This document shows positions 26,659 to 36,613 of a stretch of 64,000 bases of DNA, piece by piece; the first letter of the stretch is position 1, and every line of letters begins with the position of its first letter. The stretch covers positions 1,411,501 to 1,475,500 of the forward strand of contig NZ_OZ038525.1 in NCBI RefSeq assembly GCF_964036645.1, given 5' to 3'. Position numbers and translations under genes: made by a program. The notes beneath the pieces were generated by a model. The model saw only the letters and a list, made by a program, of their open reading frames with translations. It made no database searches and was not told the origin of the DNA. Source of the stretch: Tenacibaculum sp. 190524A02b (GTDB taxonomy: Bacteria > Bacteroidota > Bacteroidia > Flavobacteriales > Flavobacteriaceae).

Positions 26659-27910
26659 TAACTGATTGTAAAGTTGTTCCGAATACTCTTGACATTACTT
26701 CAATACTTTGATTTATTGAAGTATTTTCATCTTTTAAGTGTTTTACGAACTGTGTAGTTATTTTTTGAATAAATCTTGAGGTAATTACTTCAGCGTGTTC
26801 CTCGTTAAAATCTTCTATTTTTTTCTTATGAAAGTTTATTTCATCTTTCTGAATAGCTAGTAGAGATTGTTTTAATGCATTTATAGCAGGTGTAAACTTT
26901 CTATGACTCAACCATTCATTAAACTCTTCTTTATGTGTATCTATAATTGCTTCTGCAACAGGTATTTCTTGTTGTCTTATAGCCAATGTTTCATCCGTTA
27001 TCTTAGATAATTCATCAACATTCACCAATGTGATATTTTCTTTTTCAGATACTTCTTTTGCTACATTTGCTGGCATAGATAAATCTAAAATCAATAATTC
27101 TTTACCAGATATATACTCAGAAGTTACTGTTGGTTTATCTGCTCCTGTAGATACTATCAATACATCTGCATTGGCTATTTCTTCTTTTAAGTTGTTATAG
27201 CTAGCTTCTCTAATAAATGGGTGTTCTTTAACAAACTCTTTTGTTTTCTCTTCCGTTCTATTTACTAAACTAACGGTTTTATTTTTGGTATACTCAGCTA
27301 AGTTTTTGCAGGTATGCTTCCCCATTTTTCCCAAACCAAATACTAAGATATTTTTAGTATTGTAATCTGGTAAATTCTTAATTAAATATTGTACCGCTGC
27401 ATATGATACTGAAGTTGTTCCTGAGCTTAATTTTGTTTCGTTCTTAACTCGTTTACTAGCTTGCATAACGCAATTTAGCAAACGTTCTAAATACGCATTG
27501 GTTGTTCCTGCTTCTTTTGCTAGTTTAAATGCTTGTCTAAGTTGGCCAACAATTTCATAATCACCTAAAATTTGGCTATCTAGTCCAGTTCCCATTCTAA
27601 ATAAATGTTGAATAGCGTCTTGCCCTTTATTTACATATGAAACTTTAGCAAACTCCTCTACTGAACCATTAGAATAATCACATAACATGCTTATTAATTG
27701 AAATGGGTGTTCAGCAAAACCAGTTATTTCTGTCCTGTTACATGTAGATAGTACAAAAACTCCATCTAAACCTTTTTCTTTTGCAGCTGTTAAAAGTGCT
27801 AATTGGTTTTCTTTAGATAGAGAGAATTTTCCTCTTGTATTGGCATCTGCTTTAACATAGCTAACACCAATGTTATAGAATTTAGTAGGTCTGTTATTAT
27901 CTGTATACAT
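26642..27910 (-). CDS. hemA: glutamyl-tRNA reductase
   Basis: First enzyme of the C5 haem pathway, reducing Glu-tRNA to glutamate-1-semialdehyde with NADPH. ATG 27910 (MYTDNN, 422 residues) is preferred to 27937 because a -7 box sits at 27935-27942. Visible are the catalytic Cys in FVLSTCNRTEITG, the tRNA-recognition region GLDSQILGDYEIVGQLRQAF, the NADPH site VFGLGKMGKHTCKNL and a C-terminal dimerisation helix. Heads the minus-strand haem run and diverges from an AraC regulator. Confidence 0.95.
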   Translation of the reverse strand: MYTDNNRPTKFYNIGVSYVKADANTRGKFSLSKENQLALLTAAKEKGLDGVFVLSTCNRTEITGFAEHPFQLISMLCDYSNGSVEEFAKVSYVNKGQDAIQHLFRMGTGLDSQILGDYEIVGQLRQAFKLAKEAGTTNAYLERLLNCVMQASKRVKNETKLSSGTTSVSYAAVQYLIKNLPDYNTKNILVFGLGKMGKHTCKNLAEYTKNKTVSLVNRTEEKTKEFVKEHPFIREASYNNLKEEIANADVLIVSTGADKPTVTSEYISGKELLILDLSMPANVAKEVSEKENITLVNVDELSKITDETLAIRQQEIPVAEAIIDTHKEEFNEWLSHRKFTPAINALKQSLLAIQKDEINFHKKKIEDFNEEHAEVITSRFIQKITTQFVKHLKDENTSINQSIEVMSRVFGTTLQSVNAEDN

Positions 27911-27934
27911 CAAAATCTGCTTCCAAAAATCGTT

Positions 27935-27942
27935 CAAAAATA
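27935..27942 (-). promoter_or_regulatory. -7 box TATTTTTG of hemA
   Basis: On the minus strand TATTTTTG fits TAnnTTTG; transcription would start near 27929, about 19 bases before ATG 27910. No good -33 TTTG was seen. Confidence 0.4.
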
Positions 27943-28024
27943 TAAAGTTTGATTCGTTAAAAGTATCGCTAAAAGAACTTTTAATGTCGTTTCACGTTTT
28001 TTAGACCATTTTAATCATCAAACC

Positions 28025-28058
28025 TTACAAAATATTGTAAATTTGCAGTAAATACTGC
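28025..28058. promoter_or_regulatory. two adjacent dyads overlapping a promoter between hemA and the AraC gene
   Basis: TTACAA-AATA-TTGTAA (28025-28040) is followed by GCAGTA-AA-TACTGC (28045-28058). Between them runs TAAATTTG (28038-28045), a perfect TAnnTTTG box pointing to the AraC gene at 28098. The geometry suggests an autoregulated and divergently controlled region. Confidence 0.5.
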
Positions 28059-28097
28059 TATTATAGACGTTTTAATATAGAACGATTCTAAATAACA

Positions 28098-29006
28098 ATG
28101 TTTCTTATAAAGTTTATATCCATGTTAGAAAATGTCGCAGAAAGTACATTCAGAGAAGTATCACTTGAGAAAGGTTTTTTTGTTTTAAAATTCCAAAATA
28201 ACTCCTCAAAAACAGAGGTTTACAAACGAGACATTAATACATCTTATATTCAATTACATTATTGTGTAAAAGGAAATTGCAAATTTCATTTTAACAACAA
28301 TAATTATACTTTTAATGTATTAGATAAGCATTCTATTTTTTTATACAACCCCCAACAGAGTTTACCTATTAATTTGGAAATTTTACCTAAGACATGGTTA
28401 ATATCAGTAATAATTTCTATCGAAAAATTTCACTCTCTTTTTTCAAAAGAAGCAGGCTACATTCCTTTTTTAAGTGAAAACAATAAAAATAAAAAGTATT
28501 ATGACAATACACCTATTAACAATAATGTATTGATTGTATTACAACAAATTTTTGCTGCAAAAAATCATAGTTCTATTCGTGATTTATATGTAAAAGGTAA
28601 AACATATGAATTATTAAGCTTACATTTTGATAGTGGCGAAAACACAAATGATGAATATTGTCCGTTTTTAGTAGATGATAAAGAAGTTTTAAAAATTAGA
28701 AAAGCTAAAGATATTATTATTTCTAAAATGACCGAGCCTCCAAGTTTGCAAGAACTAGCTAATGAAGTTGGGTTAAATTTGAAAAAGCTTAAAGAAGGTT
28801 TTAAACAAATATATGGTGATACTGTATATAGTTTTTTATTTGATTATAAAATGGAAGAAGCTCGTAAATTACTAGAGAGTAATCAATATAATGTTAATGA
28901 AGTTGGGCTTCAAGTTGGATACAGTACATCAAGTCATTTTATTGCTGCTTTTAAAAAGAAGTTTGGAACTACACCAAAACAATACATAATCAACCTAAAT
29001 CAGTAG
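28098..29006 (+). CDS. AraC-family transcriptional regulator beside the haem genes
   Basis: A 302-residue soluble regulator: N-terminal cupin-like sensing region (IQLHYCVKGNCKFHFNNN) and C-terminal AraC domain with two helix-turn-helix units (SLQELANEVGLNLKKLKEGFK and VGLQVGYSTSSHFIAAFKKKFGTTPKQY). The shape is like PchR-type iron/siderophore regulators. It is divergent from hemA and heads a plus-strand run to hemH and hemJ, so control of haem synthesis is the natural guess. ATG 28122 (MLENV) is an alternative start. Confidence 0.87.
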   Translation: MFLIKFISMLENVAESTFREVSLEKGFFVLKFQNNSSKTEVYKRDINTSYIQLHYCVKGNCKFHFNNNNYTFNVLDKHSIFLYNPQQSLPINLEILPKTWLISVIISIEKFHSLFSKEAGYIPFLSENNKNKKYYDNTPINNNVLIVLQQIFAAKNHSSIRDLYVKGKTYELLSLHFDSGENTNDEYCPFLVDDKEVLKIRKAKDIIISKMTEPPSLQELANEVGLNLKKLKEGFKQIYGDTVYSFLFDYKMEEARKLLESNQYNVNEVGLQVGYSTSSHFIAAFKKKFGTTPKQYIINLNQ

Positions 29007-29016
29007 TTATACTTAT

Positions 29017-29529
29017 ATGAAACAACTTACGCATTATGATATAGAAAATCCGCAAGAAACATTTCCTATAACTATTGTTTGTGACGCTATACGGACACCT
29101 GAAAATATAGGTATGTGCTTTAGAATAGCAGAAAGTTTTGGAGTTTCTAAAATATACTTACACGAAAGCTCTCCCTCATTAGATAACAGGATTGTAAAAA
29201 AAACTGCTAGAAATACAATTAATCAAATTAAAAAAGAAAGTTATGATAATTTTCCTGCTATTATTGAGAAATTGAAAAATGAAGGAAATACAATTATTGG
29301 TATTGAAATAACCGATAAAAGCATAAACATTAATAATTACGATTTTAAAGCTCACCAAAAAATTGTATTACTTTTGGGAAGCGAAAGGCATGGGGTTTCT
29401 GATGTAAATTTAGCCGACACTACCATAGCTATACCTATGTATGGAAGGAATTCATCTATGAATGTTGTTCATAGCCTAGCAATTACCTTATACGAAGTAA
29501 CTAATCAATTAATAGAAATTAACAAATAA
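29017..29529 (+). CDS. TrmH-family (SpoU) RNA 2'-O-methyltransferase
   Basis: A 170-residue SPOUT-class methyltransferase. The three knot motifs are visible: 1, RTPENIGMCFRIAESFG; 2, VLLLGSERHGVSD; 3, IPMYGRNSSMNVVHSLAITLYE. The target, tRNA or rRNA ribose, cannot be told from the sequence; it lacks the extra N-terminal RNA-binding domain of RlmB. Starts 10 bases after the AraC stop and 15 bases before hemH. Confidence 0.9.
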   Translation: MKQLTHYDIENPQETFPITIVCDAIRTPENIGMCFRIAESFGVSKIYLHESSPSLDNRIVKKTARNTINQIKKESYDNFPAIIEKLKNEGNTIIGIEITDKSININNYDFKAHQKIVLLLGSERHGVSDVNLADTTIAIPMYGRNSSMNVVHSLAITLYEVTNQLIEINK

Positions 29530-29544
29530 ACATACACACATTAG

Positions 29545-30561
29545 ATGAAAGGAGTTTTGTTAGTAAACCTTGGGTCTCCAGATAGCACTGACCCAAAAGA
29601 TGTAAAAAAATATTTAGGAGAATTCTTAATGGATGAACGTGTGATTGATGTTCCATTATGGCTACGTACCTTTATTGTAAAAGGTATTATACTCAATACG
29701 CGTCCTAAAAAATCTGCTGAGGCTTATCAAAAAATATGGTGGAAAGAAGGATCTCCTTTAATTGTTTTATCTGAACGCTTGCAGAATAAAGTACAAGCTA
29801 AAACTGATTTACCAGTGGCTTTAGCTATGCGTTATGGAAAACCTTCTATAAAATCTGGTTTACAAGAATTATACGCTAAAGGTGTAAAAGATGTTTTACT
29901 TGTTCCTCTATACCCTCAGTTTGCTATGGCTACTACAGAAACCATTTTAGTTTTAGCGGAAGAGTTACGTAAAAAACATTTCCCTGATATGAAAATTACG
30001 GATATACCTGCTTTTTACAACAAACCAGAATACATAAAAGCCCTATCAAATAGTATAAAGGATTATTTAAGTGATAAAGATTATGATCACTTATTATTCT
30101 CCTATCATGGTGTTCCTGAACGTCATATTAGAAAGTCTGACATTACCAAATCACATTGTAAAATTGACGGAAGTTGCTGTAATACGCCTTCAAAAGCTCA
30201 TGAGTTCTGCTATAGACACCAGTGTTATCAAACTACAAAAAATGTGGTTAAAGAATTAGGCTTGGACGAAACTAAAGTATCGACTTCTTTTCAGTCTCGT
30301 TTAGGTGTTGATCCTTGGTTACAACCTTACACCGATAGAACTATAGTTAATAAAGCTGAAAAGGAAGGCATCAAAAAACTGGCAATCGTTACTCCTGCTT
30401 TTGTTTCTGACTGTTTAGAAACTTTAGAAGAGATTGCCATGGAAGGCAAACATGAATTTATAGAAGCTGGTGGAGAAGCTTTCTATACGGTTCCTTGTAT
30501 TAATGACAATGAAGAATGGGTCAATGTTTTGAGTGGTTGGATTCATGAATTTAACAATTAA
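29545..30561 (+). CDS. hemH: ferrochelatase
   Basis: Inserts Fe2+ into porphyrin, the last step of haem synthesis, at the inner membrane face. 338 residues; VLLVNLGSPDSTDPKDVKKYL at the start, YPQFAMATTET, the catalytic His in LLFSYHGVPERHI and FQSRLG...W block are present. The cluster CKIDGSCC with CYRHQCY holds four cysteines and may bind an iron-sulfur cluster as in some bacterial ferrochelatases. hemJ starts 2 bases after its stop. Confidence 0.96.
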   Translation: MKGVLLVNLGSPDSTDPKDVKKYLGEFLMDERVIDVPLWLRTFIVKGIILNTRPKKSAEAYQKIWWKEGSPLIVLSERLQNKVQAKTDLPVALAMRYGKPSIKSGLQELYAKGVKDVLLVPLYPQFAMATTETILVLAEELRKKHFPDMKITDIPAFYNKPEYIKALSNSIKDYLSDKDYDHLLFSYHGVPERHIRKSDITKSHCKIDGSCCNTPSKAHEFCYRHQCYQTTKNVVKELGLDETKVSTSFQSRLGVDPWLQPYTDRTIVNKAEKEGIKKLAIVTPAFVSDCLETLEEIAMEGKHEFIEAGGEAFYTVPCINDNEEWVNVLSGWIHEFNN

Positions 30562-30563
30562 CC

Positions 30564-31160
30564 ATGGATTTCTTATACATAAAAGCCCTACATATTATAT
30601 TTGTAGTTACTTGGTTTGCGGGTTTATTTTATATTGTTAGATTATTTATCTATCATGTAGAAGCTGAAAAAAAAGAAGAACCTGCTAAAGAAATACTACA
30701 AACACAGTACAAGTTAATGGAAAAACGTTTATGGTACATTATCACTTGGCCTTCGGCTATACTTGCTAGTTTCTTTGCTTTTTGGATGCTTTACAAAAAC
30801 CCTATTTATTTAGAAATGCCGTGGATGCACGTAAAGCTATCTTTTGTTCTAGCTTTGTATTTCTATCACGCCGCTTGTCATAAAATATTTAAACAATTGC
30901 AAAATAATATTATTAAATATTCTGCTTTAAAACTTAGAATATGGAATGAGGTAGCTACTATTATACTCTTTGCTGTTGTATTTTTAGTGGTATTGCAAAA
31001 TGCTATTAATTGGATTTGGGGCGTAATAGGCATTGTACTAGTTTCGCTTTTACTAATGTTTAGTGTAAAACTTTATAAAAAAATACGTGCACAAAAAAGT
31101 TGGGACAAATACGAGAAACAATTGTTAGACGAAGACAAAAAATCAACTAACAAACAATAA
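30564..31160 (+). CDS. hemJ: protoporphyrinogen oxidase HemJ (CopD-like)
   Basis: A 198-residue membrane protein with about five helices, oxidising protoporphyrinogen IX to protoporphyrin IX with a b-type haem. N-terminal IKALHIIFVVTWFAGLFYIVRLFIYHVEA holds the conserved His11 and ARLxxYH-like motif, and ITWPSAIL plus WMHVKLSFV match the family. Coupled to hemH, whose substrate it makes. Confidence 0.92.
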   Translation: MDFLYIKALHIIFVVTWFAGLFYIVRLFIYHVEAEKKEEPAKEILQTQYKLMEKRLWYIITWPSAILASFFAFWMLYKNPIYLEMPWMHVKLSFVLALYFYHAACHKIFKQLQNNIIKYSALKLRIWNEVATIILFAVVFLVVLQNAINWIWGVIGIVLVSLLLMFSVKLYKKIRAQKSWDKYEKQLLDEDKKSTNKQ

Positions 31161-31212
31161 TAGTTAGTGAGACTAGTTTAGTAAATACAATTTATTTTAA
31201 CCCCGAAATCTC

Positions 31213-31611
31213 ATGAAAAAACTATTTTTTTTATTAATCTCAGTATCCATTATCACTTCGTGCTCTAAAGACGAAAACACTCAACCCCAAAAACAAACTG
31301 AAAACTCTGATTCCATTGTTGGTATATGGACACTTCAAAAAAATAACGGCTTTGAAGTTAATGATTGTGAAAAGAAAAGTACCTACACTATTAAAAATGA
31401 CAATACATATACTTATAACCAGTTTACTGTAACTAATAGCAACTGTACAGAATCTACTAAAAATTTTCAAAAAGGAGAATGGAAAAACAATAATAACGGA
31501 ACCTATTATTTTAAACGTCATGGTTTCACTTCTGGAGGTGACATCCCTATTAAATTTGAAAACAATAATGAAACAATGATCATTGGACGTTTTACCTGGA
31601 TAAAGAAATAG
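31213..31611 (+). CDS. lipocalin-like lipoprotein
   Basis: A 132-residue lipoprotein (lipobox SIITSC, Cys17) whose mature part starts IVGIWTLQK and ends in short beta strands (TYTIKNDNTYTYN, GTYYFKRHG, ETMIIGRFTWIKK), the pattern of Bacteroidota lipocalin-like domains. Two cysteines could form a disulfide. Ligand unknown. It ends in a hairpin shared with recR. Confidence 0.75.
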   Translation: MKKLFFLLISVSIITSCSKDENTQPQKQTENSDSIVGIWTLQKNNGFEVNDCEKKSTYTIKNDNTYTYNQFTVTNSNCTESTKNFQKGEWKNNNNGTYYFKRHGFTSGGDIPIKFENNNETMIIGRFTWIKK

Positions 31612-31634
31612 TTTTCTAACCAACTATAGATATT

Positions 31635-31669
31635 AAAAGCACTATTTTTTATTAAAATTTAGTGTTTTT
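31635..31669. terminator. bidirectional hairpin between lipocalin gene and recR
   Basis: AAAA(G)CACTA pairs with TAGTGTTTT across an AT-rich loop between two convergent stop codons (31611 and 31673). Confidence 0.55.
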
Positions 31670-31672
31670 ATT

Positions 31673-32290
31673 TTACCCTTTAATACTTTGAATAAAAGGG
31701 ATTCTGTTTATTATACTTCTGCCTAATGTAACTTCATCTGCAAATTGAAGTTCATCTCCTACAGAAATACCTCTTGCAATTGTAGATGTTTTAACATTAT
31801 ACTGTTCAACTTGTTTATAAATATAAAAGTTGGTTGTATCTCCCTCCATAGTTGAGCTCAAAGCAAATATCAATTCTTTTATTTCTCCATTTTTTACTTT
31901 ATCCACTAAAGATTCAATTTGTAAGTTTTGTGGCCCTATCCCTTCAATTGGTGATATTTTACCTCCCAAGACATGGTACAATCCTTTGTATTGTGCCGTA
32001 TTTTCTATTGCCATTACATCTCTAATATCTTCCACTACACAAACTATTTCTTCATTTCTATTGGGGTTTGCACATATATCACACAATAAAGTATCAGAAA
32101 TATTATGGCATTTTCTACATGACTTTACTTCATTTCTTAATGTTGAAAGTGCTTCTGTTAAATATTTTGTATGCTCATTAGGCTGTTTTAATAAATGTAA
32201 TACTAACCTTAATGCAGTTCGTTTACCAATACCAGGCAGTCTACTCACCTCATTAACCGCATTCTCTAATAATTTTGAAGAAAAATCCAT
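31673..32290 (-). CDS. recR: recombination protein RecR
   Basis: Works with RecF and RecO to load RecA at gaps. From ATG 32290 (MDFSSKLL): helix-hairpin-helix [13 protein letters not shown]4 zinc finger [16 protein letters not shown], and Toprim domain starting [15 protein letters not shown] with [16 protein letters not shown]. Length normal (205 residues). The 32291-32467 gap upstream holds only an AT-rich inverted repeat (32335-32345 with 32368-32378). Confidence 0.95.
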   Translation of the reverse strand: MDFSSKLLENAVNEVSRLPGIGKRTALRLVLHLLKQPNEHTKYLTEALSTLRNEVKSCRKCHNISDTLLCDICANPNRNEEIVCVVEDIRDVMAIENTAQYKGLYHVLGGKISPIEGIGPQNLQIESLVDKVKNGEIKELIFALSSTMEGDTTNFYIYKQVEQYNVKTSTIARGISVGDELQFADEVTLGRSIINRIPFIQSIKG

Positions 32291-32467
32291 AGATCGCAAA
32301 ATTACAAATTGTTAAGCGGTTTAAGCCTTTTAAAAATAATAATCTATTAGTATTTTTTATTTTAAAGAGATTATTATTAAAGCTTCCATAATAGTAAATT
32401 AACATCTACTTATTACCTCTTTTTTAACATTCAATTACATTGATCACTAATATTAAACCAAACTATT

Positions 32468-33051
32468 ATGAAAAAAATCAAACTTTTTTTAACACTACTT
32501 AGTTGTATTTTTCTTCTAACTTATTGTTCTAAAAATGAACAGGTTTTTAAAAACCCAACTTTAATTACTCAATCAGAAGAAGTAATTATTACAAATGATT
32601 CGGAACTGAATTCATTACTACGAGAAGCTAACCTTTTTACTCATTCACTAACACTTAAAGAGAAAATGAATTTCCTAAGCAATCATATAGTAGCTAACTT
32701 ACCTAAAAACACAAATAAAAGCATGCTAAAAGCTTCAGATGAAATTATCTGTGTTGCACAAGTTTTTGATGGAACCCAGTACTTTACTCAAGTTAAAACT
32801 GGTACTTCTAATCAATCAATTTATGCTAGTAAAAGGAAATCTTGGCAAACCCCGCCTGTATTTGCTGGAGTTAATGCTAACATCTACAAAAACAGAGGAA
32901 TGTATCAGGAAGTATAGATAAAAGTGAACCTTGCACTCCAGAAGCCCCTCCTATTTATGGAGTAGAGTATTATGCTAGTGCTGTGGCTAGATATACTCCT
33001 AGCAATAATTATTATACTTATGCCAATTATGACTGTCAGGCTTTTGATTAA
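32468..33051 (+). pseudogene. frameshifted lipoprotein gene, unknown function
   Basis: The first frame encodes a lipoprotein (lipobox LLTYC, Cys20) and stops at 32917 after 149 residues. The next frame is open across the stop and continues with plausible protein (SIDKSEPCTPEAPPIYGVEY, then a Tyr/Asn-rich part ending YDCQAFD) to TAA at 33051, directly followed by a terminator. Removing one AG from AGAG near 32893-32896 joins both into about 193 residues. It is either a real frameshift or a sequencing error. Not recognised otherwise. Confidence 0.65.
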
Positions 33052-33072
33052 TTAGCAATAATATTTCACAAT

Positions 33073-33101
33073 AAAAAAGTCTCATTAAATGAGACTTTTT
33101 T
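33073..33101. terminator. bidirectional terminator after the lipoprotein gene and lon
   Basis: 13-base stem AAAAAAGTCTCAT/ATGAGACTTTTTT with loop TAA, between stop codons at 33051 (plus) and 33134 (minus). Confidence 0.93.
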
Positions 33102-33133
33102 GTTATGTATATTAGTTTATCTTTAACTAGACC

Positions 33134-35590
33134 TTAAACTAACTTTCTAGCATTCTTAACTTTTTGCTTAGTAAGGGCTATTTCAACAACCTCACTCATT
33201 TCAGTTACAAAATGAAATTTTAAGCCTTTTAAATAACTTTGTTTAATTTCTTCAATATCTTTTCTATTATCTTCACATAAAATTATTTCCTTAATATTGG
33301 CTCTTTTAGCTGCCAATATTTTTTCTTTTATTCCTCCAACTGGTAGCACCTTACCTCTTAATGTAATTTCACCTGTCATTGCTATTTTATTTTTCACCTT
33401 ACGTTGCGTAAACAATGACACTAATGACGTTAACATAGTGATTCCTGCACTTGGACCATCTTTTGGCGTAGCTCCTTCAGGTACATGAATATGAACATCG
33501 TGCTTATCCAAAACTTCAGGTTTTATCCCAAACTCTTCTGCATTTGCTTTAATATACTTCATAGCAATTGTAGAAGACTCTTTCATTACAGTTCCTAAAT
33601 TACCTGTTATAGAAAGTACTCCTTTTCCTTTAGATAAAATAGATTCTATAAACAAAATATCTCCTCCAACACTTGTCCATGCCAAACCTGTAACAACACC
33701 AGCAGTATCATTATTTTCATACTTATCTCGTTCTAGGCGAGCAGGTCCTAATATAGTTTCAATATCATCTTCAGTTAGAGCTATATTATACGCTTCTTCC
33801 ATAGCTATTGATTTAGCTGCATAGCGTACTACTTTTGCTACCTGTTTTTCTAAACCTCTAACACCAGATTCTCTCGTATACCCCTCTACTATTTTTTCAA
33901 TTTGTGCCTTCCCTAACTTTAAATGTTCTTCATTTAAACCATGTTCTTTTAATTGTTTTGGCAACAAATATTTTTTAGCTATTTCTATCTTCTCTTCAAT
34001 CGTATAACCAGTCACATTAATGATTTCCATACGATCTCTAAGCGCCCAAGGAATTTGTTGTAAGTTATTTGCAGTTGCTATAAATAATACTTTAGATAAA
34101 TCATAACCTACCTCTAAGTAATTATCATAAAACTCCGTATTTTGTTCTGGGTCTAACACTTCTAACATTGCTGAAGAAGGATCACCCTGATGGCTTTGTC
34201 CTAATTTATCTATCTCATCTAATACAAACACAGGATTAGAAGTACCTGATTTTTTAATATTTTGAATCAAACGCCCAGGCATTGCTCCAATATACGTTTT
34301 TCTATGCCCTCTTATTTCTGCTTCATCTCTTAAACCTCCTAAAGACATACGAACATACTTACGACCTAAAGCTTCTGCTATAGATTTCCCTAAAGATGTT
34401 TTACCAACTCCTGGTGGTCCATATAAACATATAATAGGTGACTTCATGTCGCCTCGAAGCTTCAATACAGCTAAGTGCTCTATAATACGTTCCTTAACCT
34501 TTTCTAACCCAAAATGGTCTCTATCTAATATTTTTTGTGCCTTTTTTAAATCGAATTTATCTTCAGAATACTCTCCCCATGGCAACTCCAACATTAACTC
34601 TAAATAGTTACGCTGCACTCCATATTCAGCCATTTGTGGATTCATTCTCTTCAATCTACTCAACTCTTTTTCAAAAGTTTCAGCTACTTCTTTATTCCAT
34701 TTTTTATTTTTTGACTTAGATCGCATTTCCTCTAACTCTTGGTCATGGGAAACTCCTCCAAGTTCATCTTGAATGGTTTTTAATTGTTGATGTAAATAAT
34801 ACTCTCTCTGTTGTTTATCTAAATCTGAACGTGTTTTAGATTGAATATCATTTCTTAATTGTAATTTTTGAAGCTCTTTATCTAAATTTTTTAAAGTTAA
34901 AAGCGCACGCTCCTTTAAACTATCTTTCTCTAGTAAAACTTGCTTTTGTGAAACACTTAACTCCATATTAGATGAAATAAAGTTCACCAAAAATGAATTT
35001 GATTGAATGTTTTTGATAGCAAACGAAGCCTCAGATGGCAGCATTGGATTTTCTTTAATAACCTCCAAGGCCAAATCTTTTATAGAATCTATTATAGCAT
35101 CAAATTCCTTCTGATCATCTATATCTCTTTCATCCTTTGCCTCAGAAACTTTTGCCTTTAAGTAAGGAATTTCTTGAGTTACTTCATCTATTTCAAATCG
35201 TTTCTTACCTTGAATTATTACTGTTGTATTTCCATCAGGCATTTTTAATACACGCAAAATTTGCGCTACAACTCCTGTAGTATGAATATCATCTATAGTA
35301 GGATCTTCTACTTCAGCATTTTTTTGTGCAACTACACCTACTACCTTATCTCCTTTATTAGCATCCTTTATTAATTGGATAGATTTATCTCTCCCTGCAG
35401 TAATTGGAATTACCACACCTGGAAATAACACTGTATTTCTTAACGGCAAAATGGGTAATTCACTAGGAATCTCTTCTTTATTCATATTTTCTTCATCTTC
35501 AGGTGTTAATAAAGGAATTAACTCTGAATTTTCATTAAAGACATCTTGAAGCGACAAACTGTCTAAATGTATTATTTTTGATTTACTCAT
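33134..35590 (-). CDS. lon: ATP-dependent protease Lon
   Basis: Cytoplasmic AAA+ serine protease that degrades misfolded and regulatory proteins. 818 residues: N-terminal substrate-binding LON domain ([16 protein letters not shown], about 45-240), coiled coil, AAA+ module with Walker [10 protein letters not shown] and Walker B FVLDEIDK, and a protease domain with catalytic Ser in [10 protein letters not shown] and Lys in [10 protein letters not shown]. Normal length. Upstream 35591-35837 has no gene. Confidence 0.97.
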   Translation of the reverse strand: MSKSKIIHLDSLSLQDVFNENSELIPLLTPEDEENMNKEEIPSELPILPLRNTVLFPGVVIPITAGRDKSIQLIKDANKGDKVVGVVAQKNAEVEDPTIDDIHTTGVVAQILRVLKMPDGNTTVIIQGKKRFEIDEVTQEIPYLKAKVSEAKDERDIDDQKEFDAIIDSIKDLALEVIKENPMLPSEASFAIKNIQSNSFLVNFISSNMELSVSQKQVLLEKDSLKERALLTLKNLDKELQKLQLRNDIQSKTRSDLDKQQREYYLHQQLKTIQDELGGVSHDQELEEMRSKSKNKKWNKEVAETFEKELSRLKRMNPQMAEYGVQRNYLELMLELPWGEYSEDKFDLKKAQKILDRDHFGLEKVKERIIEHLAVLKLRGDMKSPIICLYGPPGVGKTSLGKSIAEALGRKYVRMSLGGLRDEAEIRGHRKTYIGAMPGRLIQNIKKSGTSNPVFVLDEIDKLGQSHQGDPSSAMLEVLDPEQNTEFYDNYLEVGYDLSKVLFIATANNLQQIPWALRDRMEIINVTGYTIEEKIEIAKKYLLPKQLKEHGLNEEHLKLGKAQIEKIVEGYTRESGVRGLEKQVAKVVRYAAKSIAMEEAYNIALTEDDIETILGPARLERDKYENNDTAGVVTGLAWTSVGGDILFIESILSKGKGVLSITGNLGTVMKESSTIAMKYIKANAEEFGIKPEVLDKHDVHIHVPEGATPKDGPSAGITMLTSLVSLFTQRKVKNKIAMTGEITLRGKVLPVGGIKEKILAAKRANIKEIILCEDNRKDIEEIKQSYLKGLKFHFVTEMSEVVEIALTKQKVKNARKLV

Positions 35591-35837
35591 AATCTTATAT
35601 AATCTGTCATATTGGCATTTTACATTGTATCTTTATTGACTTAAAACACCTCAAAAACACATAACCAACTACAAAACAAATAGTTATTACTAGGTTACTT
35701 GTTTTCTTACAACTCATAGTTCAATTCTTATGCCAAGCAAGGTAATGTTATTCATTTACAGTTGTAACATTTTTTACCATCAATCGTCTAAAAAAATAAC
35801 CTGTATCAAGTTCTATAAAGATATTTAACCAAAACTT

Positions 35838-36533
35838 ATGAAAGCGCAATCTTTACTCTTTTTTCTTTTCTATTTATTATACGCTTGTAATTCTAAGCAA
35901 AACTCTACAGAGTTTATAAATGATGCATCTGGAAGATATTATTTCAATGCTGATGAAATTATTGAAGTCTATTTTGAAGAAAAAGTACTTCATTTAAAAT
36001 GGAGAGGTCAAGATACCAAGCCTTTAAAAGTTAACGATAGTACTTTTTATGTTAAGGCTATAAATGAAAAATTAATTTTTCTTACTAAAGAACATAAAAT
36101 TATTCTGGCTAACAAAAAGGAACATGAGGGTAAGGAATATATTTTTAACAAATTAATGAAAGGAGAAAAAACCCCTAGCGAACATCTTTCAGAGGGTAAC
36201 TACGAATTGGCATTAAACGGGTATCTCAAAATTAAAAAAAATGATAGCTTAAGTCCTATAATTGAAGAAAGAAATCTTAACAGCTTAGGATATAAATGTA
36301 TCAAGAATAAAAACTATAATAAAGCTATTGAAATTTTTAAAATAAATACTGTTTTATATCCAAAAAGCTCCAATACTTATGATAGCTTAGGTGATAGCTA
36401 TTTAGCCGTAAAAGACACTACAAAAGCTATTGAATGTTTCAAAAAGGCACTATCCATTAATCCAGAAAATAGAAGTTCAAAAAGAAAGTTTAACAAACTC
36501 ACTAAAATAAAAAAAGAACATAAACAACTGTAA
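35838..36533 (+). CDS. TPR-containing lipoprotein
   Basis: A 231-residue lipoprotein (lipobox LLYAC, Cys17). Residues about 25-100 form a beta-rich domain (YYFNADEIIEVYFEEKVLHLKWRG split over strands). From about 115 there are two to three tetratricopeptide repeats (NLNSLGYKCIKNKNYNKAIE, TYDSLGDSYLAVKDTTKAIE). Resembles the small domain found after hydrolase modules in Bacteroidota. Probably binds a partner in the periplasm. Function unknown. Confidence 0.75.
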   Translation: MKAQSLLFFLFYLLYACNSKQNSTEFINDASGRYYFNADEIIEVYFEEKVLHLKWRGQDTKPLKVNDSTFYVKAINEKLIFLTKEHKIILANKKEHEGKEYIFNKLMKGEKTPSEHLSEGNYELALNGYLKIKKNDSLSPIIEERNLNSLGYKCIKNKNYNKAIEIFKINTVLYPKSSNTYDSLGDSYLAVKDTTKAIECFKKALSINPENRSSKRKFNKLTKIKKEHKQL

Positions 36534-36613
36534 AACAAACAATAAACCCACTATAAAATTGACTTTAATCTAAAAAAACAGTATATTACTCTATCACAAA
36601 AATCAAAAGAAGT

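Noticed and set aside
31240..31623. 127-residue minus-strand frame opposite the lipocalin-like gene
   Set aside because: The plus-strand frame has a proper lipoprotein signal and family pattern; the antisense frame has none.
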